A stretch of 64,000 nt of DNA, taken from assembly GCA_033002965.1 (NCBI GenBank), contig JAURVB010013550.1, positions 310,001-374,000 of the forward strand. Reading direction: 5' to 3'. Each line of letters opens with the position of its first letter. Positions within the stretch are counted from its first letter, which is position 1. This document shows positions 1 to 10,892 of this stretch, one piece after another. Position numbers and translations under genes: made by a program. The stretch is from Piper betle. Lineage: Eukaryota; Streptophyta; Magnoliopsida; Piperales; Piperaceae. Below the pieces are notes generated by a model. That model saw only the letters and a program-made list of their open reading frames with translations. It was not told the origin of the DNA and made no database searches.

Positions 1-1
1 A

Positions 2-973
2 GTGGATGCCCTTAAGCTGGACAAGAACAACCAAAATGCCTTGTTAAGGAAGGAGAAAAATGAAGATGGTGGACTCACCTTTAATGATGCTGATCCTAAC
101 CTAGCTCTGGAAGAGGATGGTGACTTGGTATCCATGAATGTGCCGGATGCAGATTTTCATGACTTTGATGGTGATAGAGTGGAAAGATCTTTTGAAGCAA
201 ACCAAATTTGGGCTGCCTATGATGATAATGACGGGATGCCAAGATTTTATGCTCTAATTCACCGTGTTTTATCCGTTAAACCTTTCAAGTTGGAGTTTAG
301 CTGGCTCAACTGTAGCAACAACAATGAACTGGCCCCCTTAGCTGGGTAGCTTCTGGCTTTCCCAAAAGTTGTGGTGAATTTAGGATCGGCAGGCACGAGA
401 AATGCAATTCAGTCAATGTTTTTTCTCATAAGGTTAGATGGGAGAAGGGGGTTAAAGGGGTTGTAAAGATATATCCTAGAAAAGCTGATGTATGGGCTCT
501 ATATAGGAATTGGAGGCCTGATTGGGATGAGAATACTGTAGATGATATTATACGTAAATATGATATGGTGGAAGTGCTTGAAGATTACACAGAGATAAAA
601 GGGGTGCTAATTGTTCCATTACTCAAAATTGCAGGATTTAAGACAGTTTTTGGTCGTCACACTGATGCTAGGGAAATGAAATGGATTCCTAGAGAAGAGA
701 TGTTCAGATTTTCGCATCAGGTTCCTTCTTGCATGGTTCCTTTTGGAGCAGCCCCTTCCGTGCCAAAGGGATGTGTGGAACTTGACCCTGCTGCTATTTT
801 CTCTGGAACTTCTGAGGGTGGTTAAAAAACACCAAACTGCTGTTAATGTAAAGGGTGATGAAAATATTGCTCCGCAAAGTGATGCAATTCTTAAGTTGAA
901 GTGGAAACTATGCCTGCAGATGGAGGCTAGGAATCACAGGCTGAAAATACTCAAGTATTGGGCTTGGATTTGA
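2..973 (+). CDS. DnaJ-DUF3444 protein, 3' end, two frame breaks
   Basis: C-terminal part of a plant J-protein with a DUF3444 domain; the 5' end lies outside the window. The frame is open from the first bases, so no start is seen. DUF3444 signatures are clear: NQIWAAYDDNDGMPRFYA, then in a second frame FSHKVRWEKG, DVWALYRNW, KYDMVEVLEDY, GFKTVFGRH and IPREEMFRFSHQVPS, and in a third frame LELLRVVKKHQ up to a stop at 971-973. The first break falls at the C run 333-337 (one base too few), the second in the T run near 794-797. Without them the reading is continuous and strongly family-like, so I favour base-calling errors over a pseudogene, though decay is possible. The function of DUF3444 is not established; the J domain would recruit Hsp70. 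A second, truncated copy of the family starts at 3391 on the same strand. Confidence 0.75.
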
Positions 974-3390
974 TTTTGGACCTACCGTTTTGACGATGAT
1001 CTAGTGGCAAGATTTTGGTTCTACAATCAGATATATATGCTACGGTGAAATAGTTCAATGTTTCCTTTTGCGATTTTGTTAACTGACGTAAAACTACAGT
1101 GATCAAGCTTCAATATAGTCATTTTTTGTCATGGAAGCCGCTATACTTGGTACTTTCTCACTGTCAAATGATCTTTTGCTTGGTACGAGGCGTTCATACT
1201 TCATTCCCTGGGGTTAAATAGGAGACCAACTGTTTTTTCCATGATTGCGAGCAAACTGCTTGTGAGTTGGGAGCACACTGTACACTGTGACATAGATTTT
1301 ATCGTTGCAATTTTCTCTCTTTGTAATTGAGGGGTTCCAGTTTTTACCCCTAATCGAGATTGAGATTGGGTGCAGGAGCTTAGCCAACGCTCTACTTCAT
1401 CAGATAACCAACCATGACCTTATACTTGAGTAACTCTACAGAGATAGGCTCAACTCAAGGCCGTTACTTCTCATGGCCAACCTTTTGCTCTTGGAACTCC
1501 AAGATCTATGGGATGCTCAGTGGCCACATCTAACAACTGCATTTCACCTTTCTAACACCCAAAGTCAACATTTTGAAATACGAAAGATTCTTGCCTTTGG
1601 TTGGGAGTTGTAAGTTTCAGCAACACTTCCAACAATACCAAATTCAATGAATCCCTTGATTAAGTTGGCAAGGCATTGTAGTGCTACAAATATTTGCATC
1701 TTCTTGGAGATTAGGCTTCATTTGCAAAAGCTTTAGTGAAATGGCTTAGATCCTTTTTCCCTTCCCTCGTCCCCCTCCCCCGGCAACCGTCAACAACACT
1801 ATTTATATTGGCTATAAGACCTTACACTATTTAAATTGGCTATAAGACCTTACAATAGATTGTTTTTCATAAGAATTTATTGGAAAACCTTATAGTTATA
1901 TTAACAGTAAGGCTCAATCAAGTACAAGCAAATCATTCACTCACTAAATACCTTTGTAGCACTTTTGTTATTTCAATAAAAAATAGGTTAAATTATTTAG
2001 GATTTCTAGTTATTCATTGGGTCCTATTGGTTATAAGACCTTACAGATTATTTTTTATTATTTAATTTTGCATATGTTAGATGGTCAAAGGTCACTTGGT
2101 TAATTTGAAAATAATTTCATTTTTGACTAATATTTCCTTTTATTTAATTAAGTTATAACCATCCTGAGATTTTTTTTCTTGTTGAAAGAAGTTATTGTAA
2201 AGATGATCCATAAATATGTTCAGAAGAATCGCCGACCAGTTGTTTTAATTGTTCTTCAATGTATGTTGAAGATTAAGAAAACCCTAGTGGAAATGGTATA
2301 AAATATCCCCTCTGGCTTCCTGGGTTTGCATCAACTACTCCCCTCCATCATACTGCCCTTCTACGTTTGATTCCATTCTTCCAGGCTTTCCTTCTTTTTT
2401 ATATTGAAAGGTTGCATCTTTTTGCCACTTTTTTTGTTTGTACGGTGATGGGGTTCGATTTCATATTTTAGCATATCATTGCTGGTAAGCGCATAACCTT
2501 CGTGCAATTGTTGTCTTGAGTTGTCTGAATTTTCAACACTTGGCTTTTTCCTAACCATTTCTCGTCTTCATTTTGCCCTAAATCTTTGGGTGAAGGCTCA
2601 TCATATGCTTACAGTGAGCTTAGACGTTGATAGTGCGCCTATTATTGTAAATTACAATTTGTTGGGCTTCCTTAAATCTTAAAAACTACTTTCAAAGATT
2701 ATACTTGGTTTCAATATCGTTGTTGATCAAAGACAGGTTGATGTCAGCGGACATTTTTTCATTTTGTTTAGGTGTTGTGCAGGAGCAGACATCATTTTAC
2801 TGGTTGTATCTGTATGTGAATAGTGACATACGCCGGCAATTTTTATTTTTGTGAATACACAGAAGACAATTTTAGCAATTTTTGATCAAGTTCATGTACA
2901 AGAAGAGCTGTTACTCTTCTTGTTACCCATTTGTTTGCCAATGGACACCAACATTTCCTATTTAAGGCCATCTCGGAAAAGAGGAGTTGGTGGTGTCCAT
3001 TGGCAAGCAAAGGGTTTTTTTCATAAAAATAATCTCCAAGATCAAGCTTGGCTACAAGATCAATCACGTTGAAGAGTGAATAGTATGTAACTAAGTTTTC
3101 GTTTGCTCAGCTCTGTGATGTCTTAATGTCTTAGTGATAGTTTATATCAACATCCCAGAGATTGTTTCCTCACTAAATAAAGCTACTCCATCCAAATCTG
3201 TTTTATACTCCATTCCTGAAAGATTGTTTCGTTGTACTCATTTTTCACATACCAAGTCTTACAAGCTAATTATGCAACAAGGCTTTTTCAATGTGATCTA
3301 CCAATTTGCAGGTGTTGAAAGCTCAAGATTTTTCTGGGTGAGTGGGATTGAAAAGAGTTAAGTGCAATGAGGTACAGAAAGCTCCCCTAA
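974..3390. other. non-coding stretch between two DnaJ copies
   Basis: AT-rich sequence with no convincing coding signal; short ORFs on both strands show no family resemblance. It presumably holds the 3' untranslated region of the first DnaJ gene and the leader of the second copy. The one structured item is a foldback at 2926-3014, listed separately. Confidence 0.5.
2926..3014. repeat. imperfect 89-bp foldback (hairpin)
   Basis: Two arms around GCCAATGGACACC and GGTGTCCATTGGC pair almost without mismatch over about 23 bp; pairing continues with bulges into an AT-rich loop near 2970. Size and shape resemble a plant miRNA precursor or a small foldback MITE. No known mature miRNA was recognised, and the arm order is opposite to that of the miR482/2118 family, which it superficially resembles. 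Confidence 0.5.
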
Positions 3391-3864
3391 ATGGATTGCA
3401 AGGACGAGGGTCTACGTGCAAAAGAAATTGCCGAACAGAAATTTTCTTCAGAGGATATTATTGGCGCCAGAAAGCTTGCCCAGAAGGACAGAAAGCTAGA
3501 TCCTGGATTAGAAGGAATTTCCATCATGCTGGCAACTTATGATGTATACCACTCTGCTGAGAAAAAAGAAACGGGGAGACTGATTGGTATGCAGTTCTTT
3601 CCGTTGATATCTCAGCTGATATTAAAACAATTAAAAAGCAGTACAGAAATTTAGCCCTTATCCTTCATCCTGGTAAAAATAAATCGGTAGAAGCCGATGG
3701 AGCATTTTAAGCTTCTAGTGGAGGCATGGAGTGTTTTATCAGATAAGGCCCGGCGGCTGGCTTTTGATAAAAAGAGAAAGGCTAGAGGTGGCCAGTCGAG
3801 AATCTCAGAATGCAAAAGAAGGGTTTCTGCTTCTAGTTCAAATGTGAAACAAGAATGCAAGTAA
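3391..3864 (+). pseudogene. truncated DnaJ (J-domain) copy of the DUF3444 family
   Basis: Starts at an ATG with the typical N-terminus of plant DnaJ-DUF3444 proteins (MDCKDEGLRAKEIAEQKF, then GLEGISIMLATYDVY). The J domain follows in another frame: DWYAVLSVD, IKKQYRNLALILHPGKNKS, then after a further shift FKLLVEAWSVLSDKARRLAFDKKRK. Breaks map to the A run near 3560-3566 (one base short) and the T run near 3705-3708 (one base extra). The HPD tripeptide essential for Hsp70 stimulation reads HPG, so the J domain would be inactive even if the frame were intact. The reading stops at 3864, long before the DUF3444 domain. Probably a decayed tandem duplicate of the gene at the left edge. Confidence 0.75.
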
Positions 3865-4697
3865 TGTGCAGAAGAAATACTTCCATAATACTTGTGCTAT
3901 ATTTTGGTGATAGAATTATTTTCATAGCTTTTCTTTTAAGAACAATGCTAAACCAAATACCCATGTTTAAGAGTCAACTCTTTTTCAATGAATGACAAAA
4001 CAAAGTATCAACTGTTCCTAAAAGACATGCATAAACTTGAAAAACTGTGACATTGGTGAGTTCATGTCGCCAAAGAATTTTTCTTTTCTAAAAGGAAAAA
4101 AAAACAGACATTAGCAAATCAGTTTGCATATCCTGCCTAGCAAGTGACTAATAATCCATTTTGAGGCATGAGCACTAGCACATACTCCAATGCATTCAGC
4201 CATTGAACCCTCCATCAGCACTATCAAAAACAAAAAAGCAATAAAAAAACAATAGTCTTTTATGATTAAGATTCACAGAAAAGTAGAAACAAAAGTGAAA
4301 AATTAAGCACCAACAATAGGTCCCCTATAATAACCTACCATTTAGGCAGTCCTAACTCCTATTGTAAAGTGCAAAAAAATCAACCCCTTTTTGCATCATT
4401 CCACAAAATCTTCTCTTCAATAATGTGTCTGTGGTCATTTTTTACGGTTTAACATCAAATCTCAAATAGGAGGTTGGGATATAAAGCTTCCTTTATTATA
4501 CTTTTTCACATTTGAAGGGGCAAGTTTGGCCAAAATTCCTAATCAGATATAACTTCCATACGCTAGAGTCACCAGTACCATGCCTCATAACGGACTAGGA
4601 TTCACATATTTTCACTAGAATTAGATAAAAAATATAATGCTCTTACTTCACAAGTAAAAACACCTAATTTAAATCCTAGATCTACCACAAAAAAGTA
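3865..4697. other. AT-rich spacer, nothing recognised
   Basis: No coding signal or repeat structure recognised up to the Copia target-site duplication at 4698-4702. Confidence 0.5.
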
Positions 4698-4702
4698 TAT
4701 AA

Positions 4703-5610
4703 TGTTGGTTCTAAGGTTCTAAGCATACAAAATTCCACCAAGTCATATCTATTCAGAAGATTAAAGAATTAATGGATTGAAAGTCACAACAAGTGGCAAA
4801 AAAGAAGCTATCAGTTTCAACAATCGGAAGATCAATTAGAAACCGATCGTGAACAGAAGTACAATTAGAGACACAATCGAAAACCAATTGACGACAAATA
4901 GATTCTTCATTTTATCGTTGTTTTACCATTGGCTTGAAGGCATCTTCTTTTTTTATCTCCATAAATAAGATTGGAACACTAGAAAAAACAATCAAGAGTG
5001 GCTTCCTAACCTTCTATACCATTTTATTCTTGTAATTGACTATCTACTTTCACATTGTAATTGTTCAAGCAAGTGTGCCTGAAGTGTGTTAATTTCTTTG
5101 TGGCTGTAATTGGAGTCCTCTCTCCGATATCAAAAGGAAGAAGTTTGTGTTTGTAAATGGAATCACCTCTCCGGCATTAGAAGGAAGAAGTGTATGCTCA
5201 AGGGAACTAGCACTATTCTTTCTTGGTCAGAAAGAATAAAAGAGTGCATTAGAATCGCGAAGCACTAAAAAGTCGTTTATGTTCTATTTGTTTAATTATT
5301 ATTTTTTATTCCTTGCTCTAATACCTTCGGTTTCATATTTTCGCCTCAAGTTTTAGAATTATGAATTGGCTTAAGAAAACTAATTCAAGTTCGGTTTGAA
5401 ATAATCATCTCACTTGAATTAAAGTTTTATTTCAACTTTAAGGAATTGTTTATCACATGTAGAATTCGGTTTGACATGTTCGCCTTGTTCCATTTGTAAA
5501 TTGCTTCCGCGTTTTATTTTATTTATCCATATTTATTTGATTATACAAAGTCTATATTAAGTATTTGTTCTAATAATTTCTTTATTTTAAACGAGCATAT
5601 AAACTTTACA
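4703..5610 (+). repeat. left LTR of the Copia element
   Basis: 908 bp, TG...CA ends. Aligns by eye along its whole length with 9461-10331, with scattered substitutions and small indels. The clear divergence between the LTRs suggests the insertion is not recent. Confidence 0.88.
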
Positions 5611-5655
5611 TTTGGTATTGCCGAGTTTTCATGGATAATAACAGAAAACCTTTGT

Positions 5656-6200
5656 ATGGACACTCTACCACTAGACTTCTTTTTTGAGTCTAATTATAAT
5701 TTTTGCAAACCTAGAATGAGAATATTTTCGTCTTCCACCGAGTTTAACATACGGCAAATCATTGAAAACAGTTATGAAAGACCCCCTACTCATTCTACTT
5801 GGACCGACAGTGAAAAAGGGTGTTTACTACTAATGATAAAGCTATAAATATTCTATTTTGTGGCTTATATGAAAAAAATTATAATGGGTGTCTTTATGTC
5901 AATCCGCTCAAGAGATATGGTTGTTATTAGAAGTAACTCATGAGAGTACTAATCAAGTTAAAGAGTCAATCTCTATTATGTATAATTGGTTCAATGAAAT
6001 AATTATTGGTCTTGAAGGTATAGGAAAGAAAATGCCTAATGTTGAACTTAATCGTAAGTTGTTGCAAGCTTTTCCAAAGGAGTGGAGACCCAAGGTAACA
6101 GCTATTAAAAAAGCCAAAGACTTCAAAAATTGAGTCTTGAGGAGTTACTTAAATCCCTCGTTACCCATGACCAAACCATCCAAATGACAAGGAGAAAAAG
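5656..6200 (+). pseudogene. Copia gag (UBN2-type) remnant
   Basis: Reads as plant Copia gag over three frames: DTLPLDFFFESNYNF, RPPTHSTWTDSEKG, then INILFCGLYEKNYNG, then SAQEIWLLLEVTHEST, VELNRKLLQAFPKEWRPKV and LEELLKSLVTHDQTIQM. These match the gag_pre/UBN2 region that would form the virus-like particle shell. Frame changes near 5820 and 5880 and a stop after KDFKN at about 6131 show it is broken. No zinc knuckle follows. Confidence 0.8.
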
Positions 6201-6231
6201 GAAGCATCTAAAATGAAGAATCAGTCCATCA

Positions 6232-6800
6232 TCAAACGGTTTCAAATCGTGTCTCCGATCGTGCTTCCAAACACGATCAGTTTCCAATCGACTTTTCAAT
6301 TAATGAAACTAATAGGCTTCTTCTTTCTTGATTTTCTACCACTTGATCTGACTTTCAATCCATCAATTTTTTAATCTTATGAGAAGATATAACTAGAAAG
6401 AATTTTGTATTACTTGATCAAAACCTTAAAACCAACATTCTCCCCTTTTTGATGATGATAAAATCCTCGTTTTTAAAACTTGTACTAAGGAAAAAGTTGC
6501 ACTTTAAGGAACTATAACTTGAGAAAATCCTTAGACTAATAAAGTTGAAAAAATCTAAGCCAACTTTATAAAATTTGAAAAGTTCTTAACAAAAAAAATA
6601 TCATAACGATTGGAGAAGACCAAAGCCAACCTTTTAAATATAAGTTAGAGAAAAATCATAACCAACTTTATAATTTCATAACCAACTCATCAATATTTAA
6701 GAAGAGCCATAAATATGAGTTGGTGAAAATATAAGAAAAAACTATAACCAACTTTATCACCATAACCAAATAAAAAATATTTTAAAAAATAATACCAAGA
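6232..6800 (-). repeat. inverted fragment of the same Copia 3' region
   Basis: In reverse complement this stretch matches 9240-9680: the LTR start (6232-6437, reading TGTTGGTTTTAAGG on the minus strand), the purine tract and roughly 350 bp of interior upstream of it. A second copy of the family probably inserted in opposite orientation and was then truncated. Boundaries are approximate. Confidence 0.7.
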
Positions 6801-7319
6801 TAAAAAATAATACCAAGAGAGAAAACAAGCCAATATAAGAAAACTATAAAATGCAAGTTGTGAAATGTTTATGCTATGCTTGCCTATAAACTAGATTTGC
6901 TACCAAGTAGTTATCACGACAAAAACTGAAAATGCATTAATTAACAAGAGAGTTTACATGCACAAATTGTCTCACTCTCACACAAAAATTACAAAGCAAA
7001 CACGAAGCACCAAATAACTTAACTCCCCCTAGACTTGGTATTTAGACTGTCATGAGATTGTAAAATTCATCTTCATTGCTTTTCCTCAAAATAAATCTTC
7101 GTGAGCAAACATTTTCCCCCACCACCCATCTTCCTCTTCTCTAAACTTTCATGTTGATTTGAAAAAAAACAACCATTTTATTCCTGAAACCATACTTGAC
7201 AAACATTGACAAACAAAGCGAGCGATGGAAAAACACTCTTGTTAGATATGTGATGGGCAAGCACCCCTACTTTGTGTGGTTCCAAACCATGTTGAAAAAG
7301 TAATGGAAGCTTTTTAAAA

Positions 7320-9230
7320 CCTTTAAAATGCAATCTCTAGCCGACGGTTTCTTCTTATACAAGTTCTCTGCTGAGGAGGATTGTGAGACTATTATTCACT
7401 CATCATAAACAGCGGGAGGACCCACCCTTGGCATCCGAGTACTCGACCAACTCAAGAGTTACTAAAGTCGGTTCCAATATAGATCAAATTTGTTGAGCTT
7501 CCAATTCAATATTTCGGAGATGAAAGTCTATTAATGTTGGCTAGTACTTTCGGGATCCCACTATTTACCGATAGAGCAACCGTGAATAGAGCTCAGCTTG
7601 CTTTTGCCCGAGCATATGTGAAAACTGATTATACTTTCACATTTTCTATATCCACTATGTTAATGAGAGACAATGGCTCCTCTTTCAACCGAAAGGTAGA
7701 TTATGAATGGAAGCCTAAAATTTGCTCCAAATATAACCGTTTTGATCATGCGGACTCGTATTGCCCTACACAGCAAGAATGGCCAATAGTTCATACTTCA
7801 AATGTTCCTCAAAATGATCTCCATTCATTGCATACTTCTCTGTCTACCGACTCTTACACGGTAAACAGTGAGCAAAACAAAGACAAACAGGTTCCTACAT
7901 TAACTCTCGCTCAGGCCGACCCCCCCTTCCACTTGCTCTAGTTTAGATTGTCCCTCTAAACCCACAATGTGACGCTCAGATTTCCATTGAACCAAGGTTG
8001 ATTTGAAAAAAGCCTTTAATAAAGTTCGGTGGGATTTCCTATTTTTGGTCCTTCAAAATTTGGGGTTCAACAATACTTGGACTAATTGAATTTTTTAATG
8101 TGTCATCACTTCATCCTTTAGTGTTATGATAAATGGATGCAATTTTAAATTTTTTAAAAGAAAAAGTGGTCTTTGAGAAGGTTATCCTCTTTCGCCGCTC
8201 CTCTTCATTCTTTCTGTAGAAGCGCTCTTGATTATGCTTGAATCTAAAATATCAGAAGGCCTTATCATTACTCCTAAGATAAGGAATGCACCAAATGTCT
8301 CTCACTTACTGTTTTCTGACAATCTCTAGATTTTCTCCAAAGACTCTTCTCTTGGCATAGCATATAAAATCTTCCTTGCATGACTTTGGTACCTTCTTAG
8401 GGTTAAAAGCAAATAATATGAAAAGTGTTATGCTCTTCTCTCATATTTGCATCCATAAAGAAGGCATTCATGGTTTGTCTGGCTATCACATTGGAGTGAT
8501 CCCTATTCGTTATTTGGGTCTGCCTGTTAGTTCAAAGAAACTTTCTTATTCTATGTGTATTCCTCTCATTAATAAGATCAAAGTTAAGATTCATGGATGG
8601 AAATCATATCTACTATCTTATGTCGACCTCCTTCAACTCTTAAAATCCGGCCTCAATGGCAAGTCTCACTATTGGACCTCCACCTTCACACTTCTAAAGC
8701 ATGTTCTAAAGCTCATTACTAAATTATTCTCTTCGTTCTTGTGGAGAGGGAACATTGATATCAGGGTTTTCCACAATGTTAGCTGGATGGGGATTTACAA
8801 GCCCTTATCAAAAGGCGATTTTGGTATGTAATATATTTCTAAGGTTAACAAAGCTGAACTGCAAAGTTGTTTTGGCTAAGAGTTAACAAATAAAAATAGT
8901 CTATGGGTGAAGTGGATTCATGAAATTTATTTATATGGTGGATCTATATGGACTATGTGCACAAATTGTAGGTCTCATGCTTAGAACAACATTATTTCCT
9001 TAAGAGAAAAAATATCCCATGGTGGTTGTTTTTATAGAATTGGCAATGGCATGAACACGTTCACTCGGCTTGACCCTTAACTGAATCATTGCCCCCATAT
9101 CCAAAGACTCGGTTATCAAACTATTACAAATCTTGAGGGAAACACATCTCACACTATATCTCAATCCATCATTAATGGTTTTTGAGCCCTCACCTTTAAC
9201 ACTACGAGCACAAAAACGAAAAGAATATAA
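7320..9230 (+). mobile_element. LINE (non-LTR retrotransposon) remnant
   Basis: Two parts in LINE order. First, a DUF4283/zinc-knuckle ORF1-like protein at about 7310-7940: LPIQYFGDESLLMLASTFGIPLFTD..., then KPKICSKYNRFDHADSYC, where the knuckle has lost one cysteine (C-S-K-Y). Second, reverse-transcriptase remains: DLKKAFNKVRWDFL near 8000, PLSPLLFILSVEALL near 8190, FSDNL in place of the catalytic ADD motif near 8320, then YLGLPVSSKKLSYS, INKIKVKIHGWKSYLLSY and FSSFLWRG up to 8831. The region between ORF1 and the RT core, including the endonuclease, is missing. Stops and frame changes make it dead. Confidence 0.82.
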
Positions 9231-9460
9231 TAGTTATATTCAACATTCTCCAACTTATATTTAAGAGGTTGGTCATGGTCTTCTCCAATTGTTATGCTAT
9301 TTTTTTGTTAAGAACTCCAATTTTATAAAGTTTGCTAATGTTTTTTCCAACTTTTTTGGTTCAAGGATTTTCTCACGTTATAGTTCCTTAAAAGTGTGAC
9401 TTCCTCCTTATTACAAGTTTTAAAAAGTTAGGATTTTATCATTATCAATAGGGGAGAGAA

Positions 9461-10331
9461 TGTTGGTTCTAAGGTTTTGATTAAGTAATACAAAATTCCT
9501 CCAAGTCATATATACTCAGAAGATTAAAGAATTGATGGATTGAAAGTCGGATCAAGTGGCAGCAAAAAATCAAGAAAAGAAGACAGCTATCTATTTCAAT
9601 GAACGGAAGATCGATCGGAACCAATCGTGTTTGGAAGCACAATTGGAGACACGATTGAAAACCAATCAACAATGGATAGATTCTTCATTTTATCATTGTT
9701 TTACCGTTACTTGAGGAGTGTGAAGTTTATTTTCTCCATAAATAGACTTGGAACACTTGAAAAAACAATTAAGAATGATTTCCTAACCTTTTACATTAAT
9801 AAATTCTTGTAAGTAGTTATCTTCTTTCACATTGTAATTGTTCAAGCAAGTGTGTTTAAAGTCTGTTGGCTTCATTGAGAGAAGTTTATGGTTGGTCTCA
9901 TCTCCAACATCAAAGGGAAGAAGTGTACACTCAAGGGAACAAGTGGAGTCCTATTCTTTCTTGGTTAGAAAGATAAGTAGAGTGCAATAGATCCGCGAAA
10001 GACTTAAAAATTGTTTGTGTTCTTATTTTTTCAATTACTATTTTTTATTCCTTATTCCAACACCTTCGGTTTGATATTTTCACCTCGGATTTTAGAATCA
10101 GGAATTGGATTAGGAATAGTAATTCAAGTTCGGTTTGAAATAATTGTCTAGCTTGAATTAGGTTCCTATGTCATTTCCAAGGAATTATTTATTACATGTA
10201 GAACTCAGCTCTATCTGTGAATTACTTCCACATTTTATTTTAGTTATCAATAATTATTCGATCATATCAAGTCTATATTAAATACCAGTTCTAATAAATT
10301 CTTTATTTTGAAGGAGCATATAGACTTTACA
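9461..10331 (+). repeat. right LTR of the Copia element
   Basis: 871 bp, TG...CA ends, preceded by a polypurine tract and followed by the TATAA target duplication at 10332-10336. Companion of 4703-5610. Confidence 0.88.
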
Positions 10332-10336
10332 TATAA

Positions 10337-10760
10337 ATCCTACCACTTGGATAAAGTCGGACAGGTTCAAGAGGAGGGCAGAAGGGATATGATTATCACT
10401 AGCACTGATGCCCAACAAGGGCAACACCTGATTGGACAGGCGATAGACATTATAGGGGTGAGGACATCTGGTTTTCTGGAATACTATCTTCCTCCTGAAC
10501 TCCAGCTCTTATCTCTCCTTTCTCATATATACAGTAGATTTTCAAAATACTTCATAAATGTCAAGTTCTTTTTTTCTCAAAAAAAAAAAAAGTGAAACGT
10601 GAAAAGTGTAATTGTTCTTTTTTATATACAGTGATAACTTTTATACGTTCCAATTTGTTTGCACAGTGAATATTTCATCATCAAAGCATGTCTATGAAAG
10701 GAGTTTATGAATGCTATTAATGCAATTAACTATGTTTCCAATGTCCTCGAAGTCTAGCTA
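10337..10760. other. unassigned spacer with a possible gene scrap
   Basis: The first 170 bp are less AT-rich than their surroundings and open on the plus strand (YHLDKVGQVQEEGRRDM..., GFLEYYLPPELQLL), but I do not recognise the protein. The rest is AT-rich with an A run at 10579-10591. Confidence 0.3.
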
Positions 10761-10892
10761 TTTAAAATCTTCCTACGTATCTCGAATACCTCTGATGCCT
10801 GGTCATCTGAATCAACAATGATATATGACACTGTGAATCTTGAATACACTCAATTACCCTTATTATCAAAAGAATGACAGTAAAGTACTGAC

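Larger units (their letters stand above)
4703..10331 (+). mobile_element. Copia-type LTR retrotransposon, degenerate
   Basis: Two direct LTRs (4703-5610 and 9461-10331), both starting TGTTGG and ending ACTTTACA, enclose about 3.85 kb. The 5-bp target duplication TATAA is exact at 4698-4702 and 10332-10336. Just inside the left LTR is TGGTATTGCC, resembling an initiator-Met-tRNA primer site; just before the right LTR is a purine-rich tract (AGGGGAGAGAA). The interior has Copia gag remains (5656-6200) but no recognisable Copia integrase or reverse transcriptase; instead it holds an inverted copy of the element's own 3' end (6232-6800) and LINE remains (about 7320-9230). The element is non-autonomous as it stands. 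Confidence 0.88.

Noticed and set aside
2926..3014. Identification of the foldback as a miR482/2118 precursor
   Set aside because: The arm resembling the miRNA is on the wrong side of the hairpin on either strand, and key positions differ.
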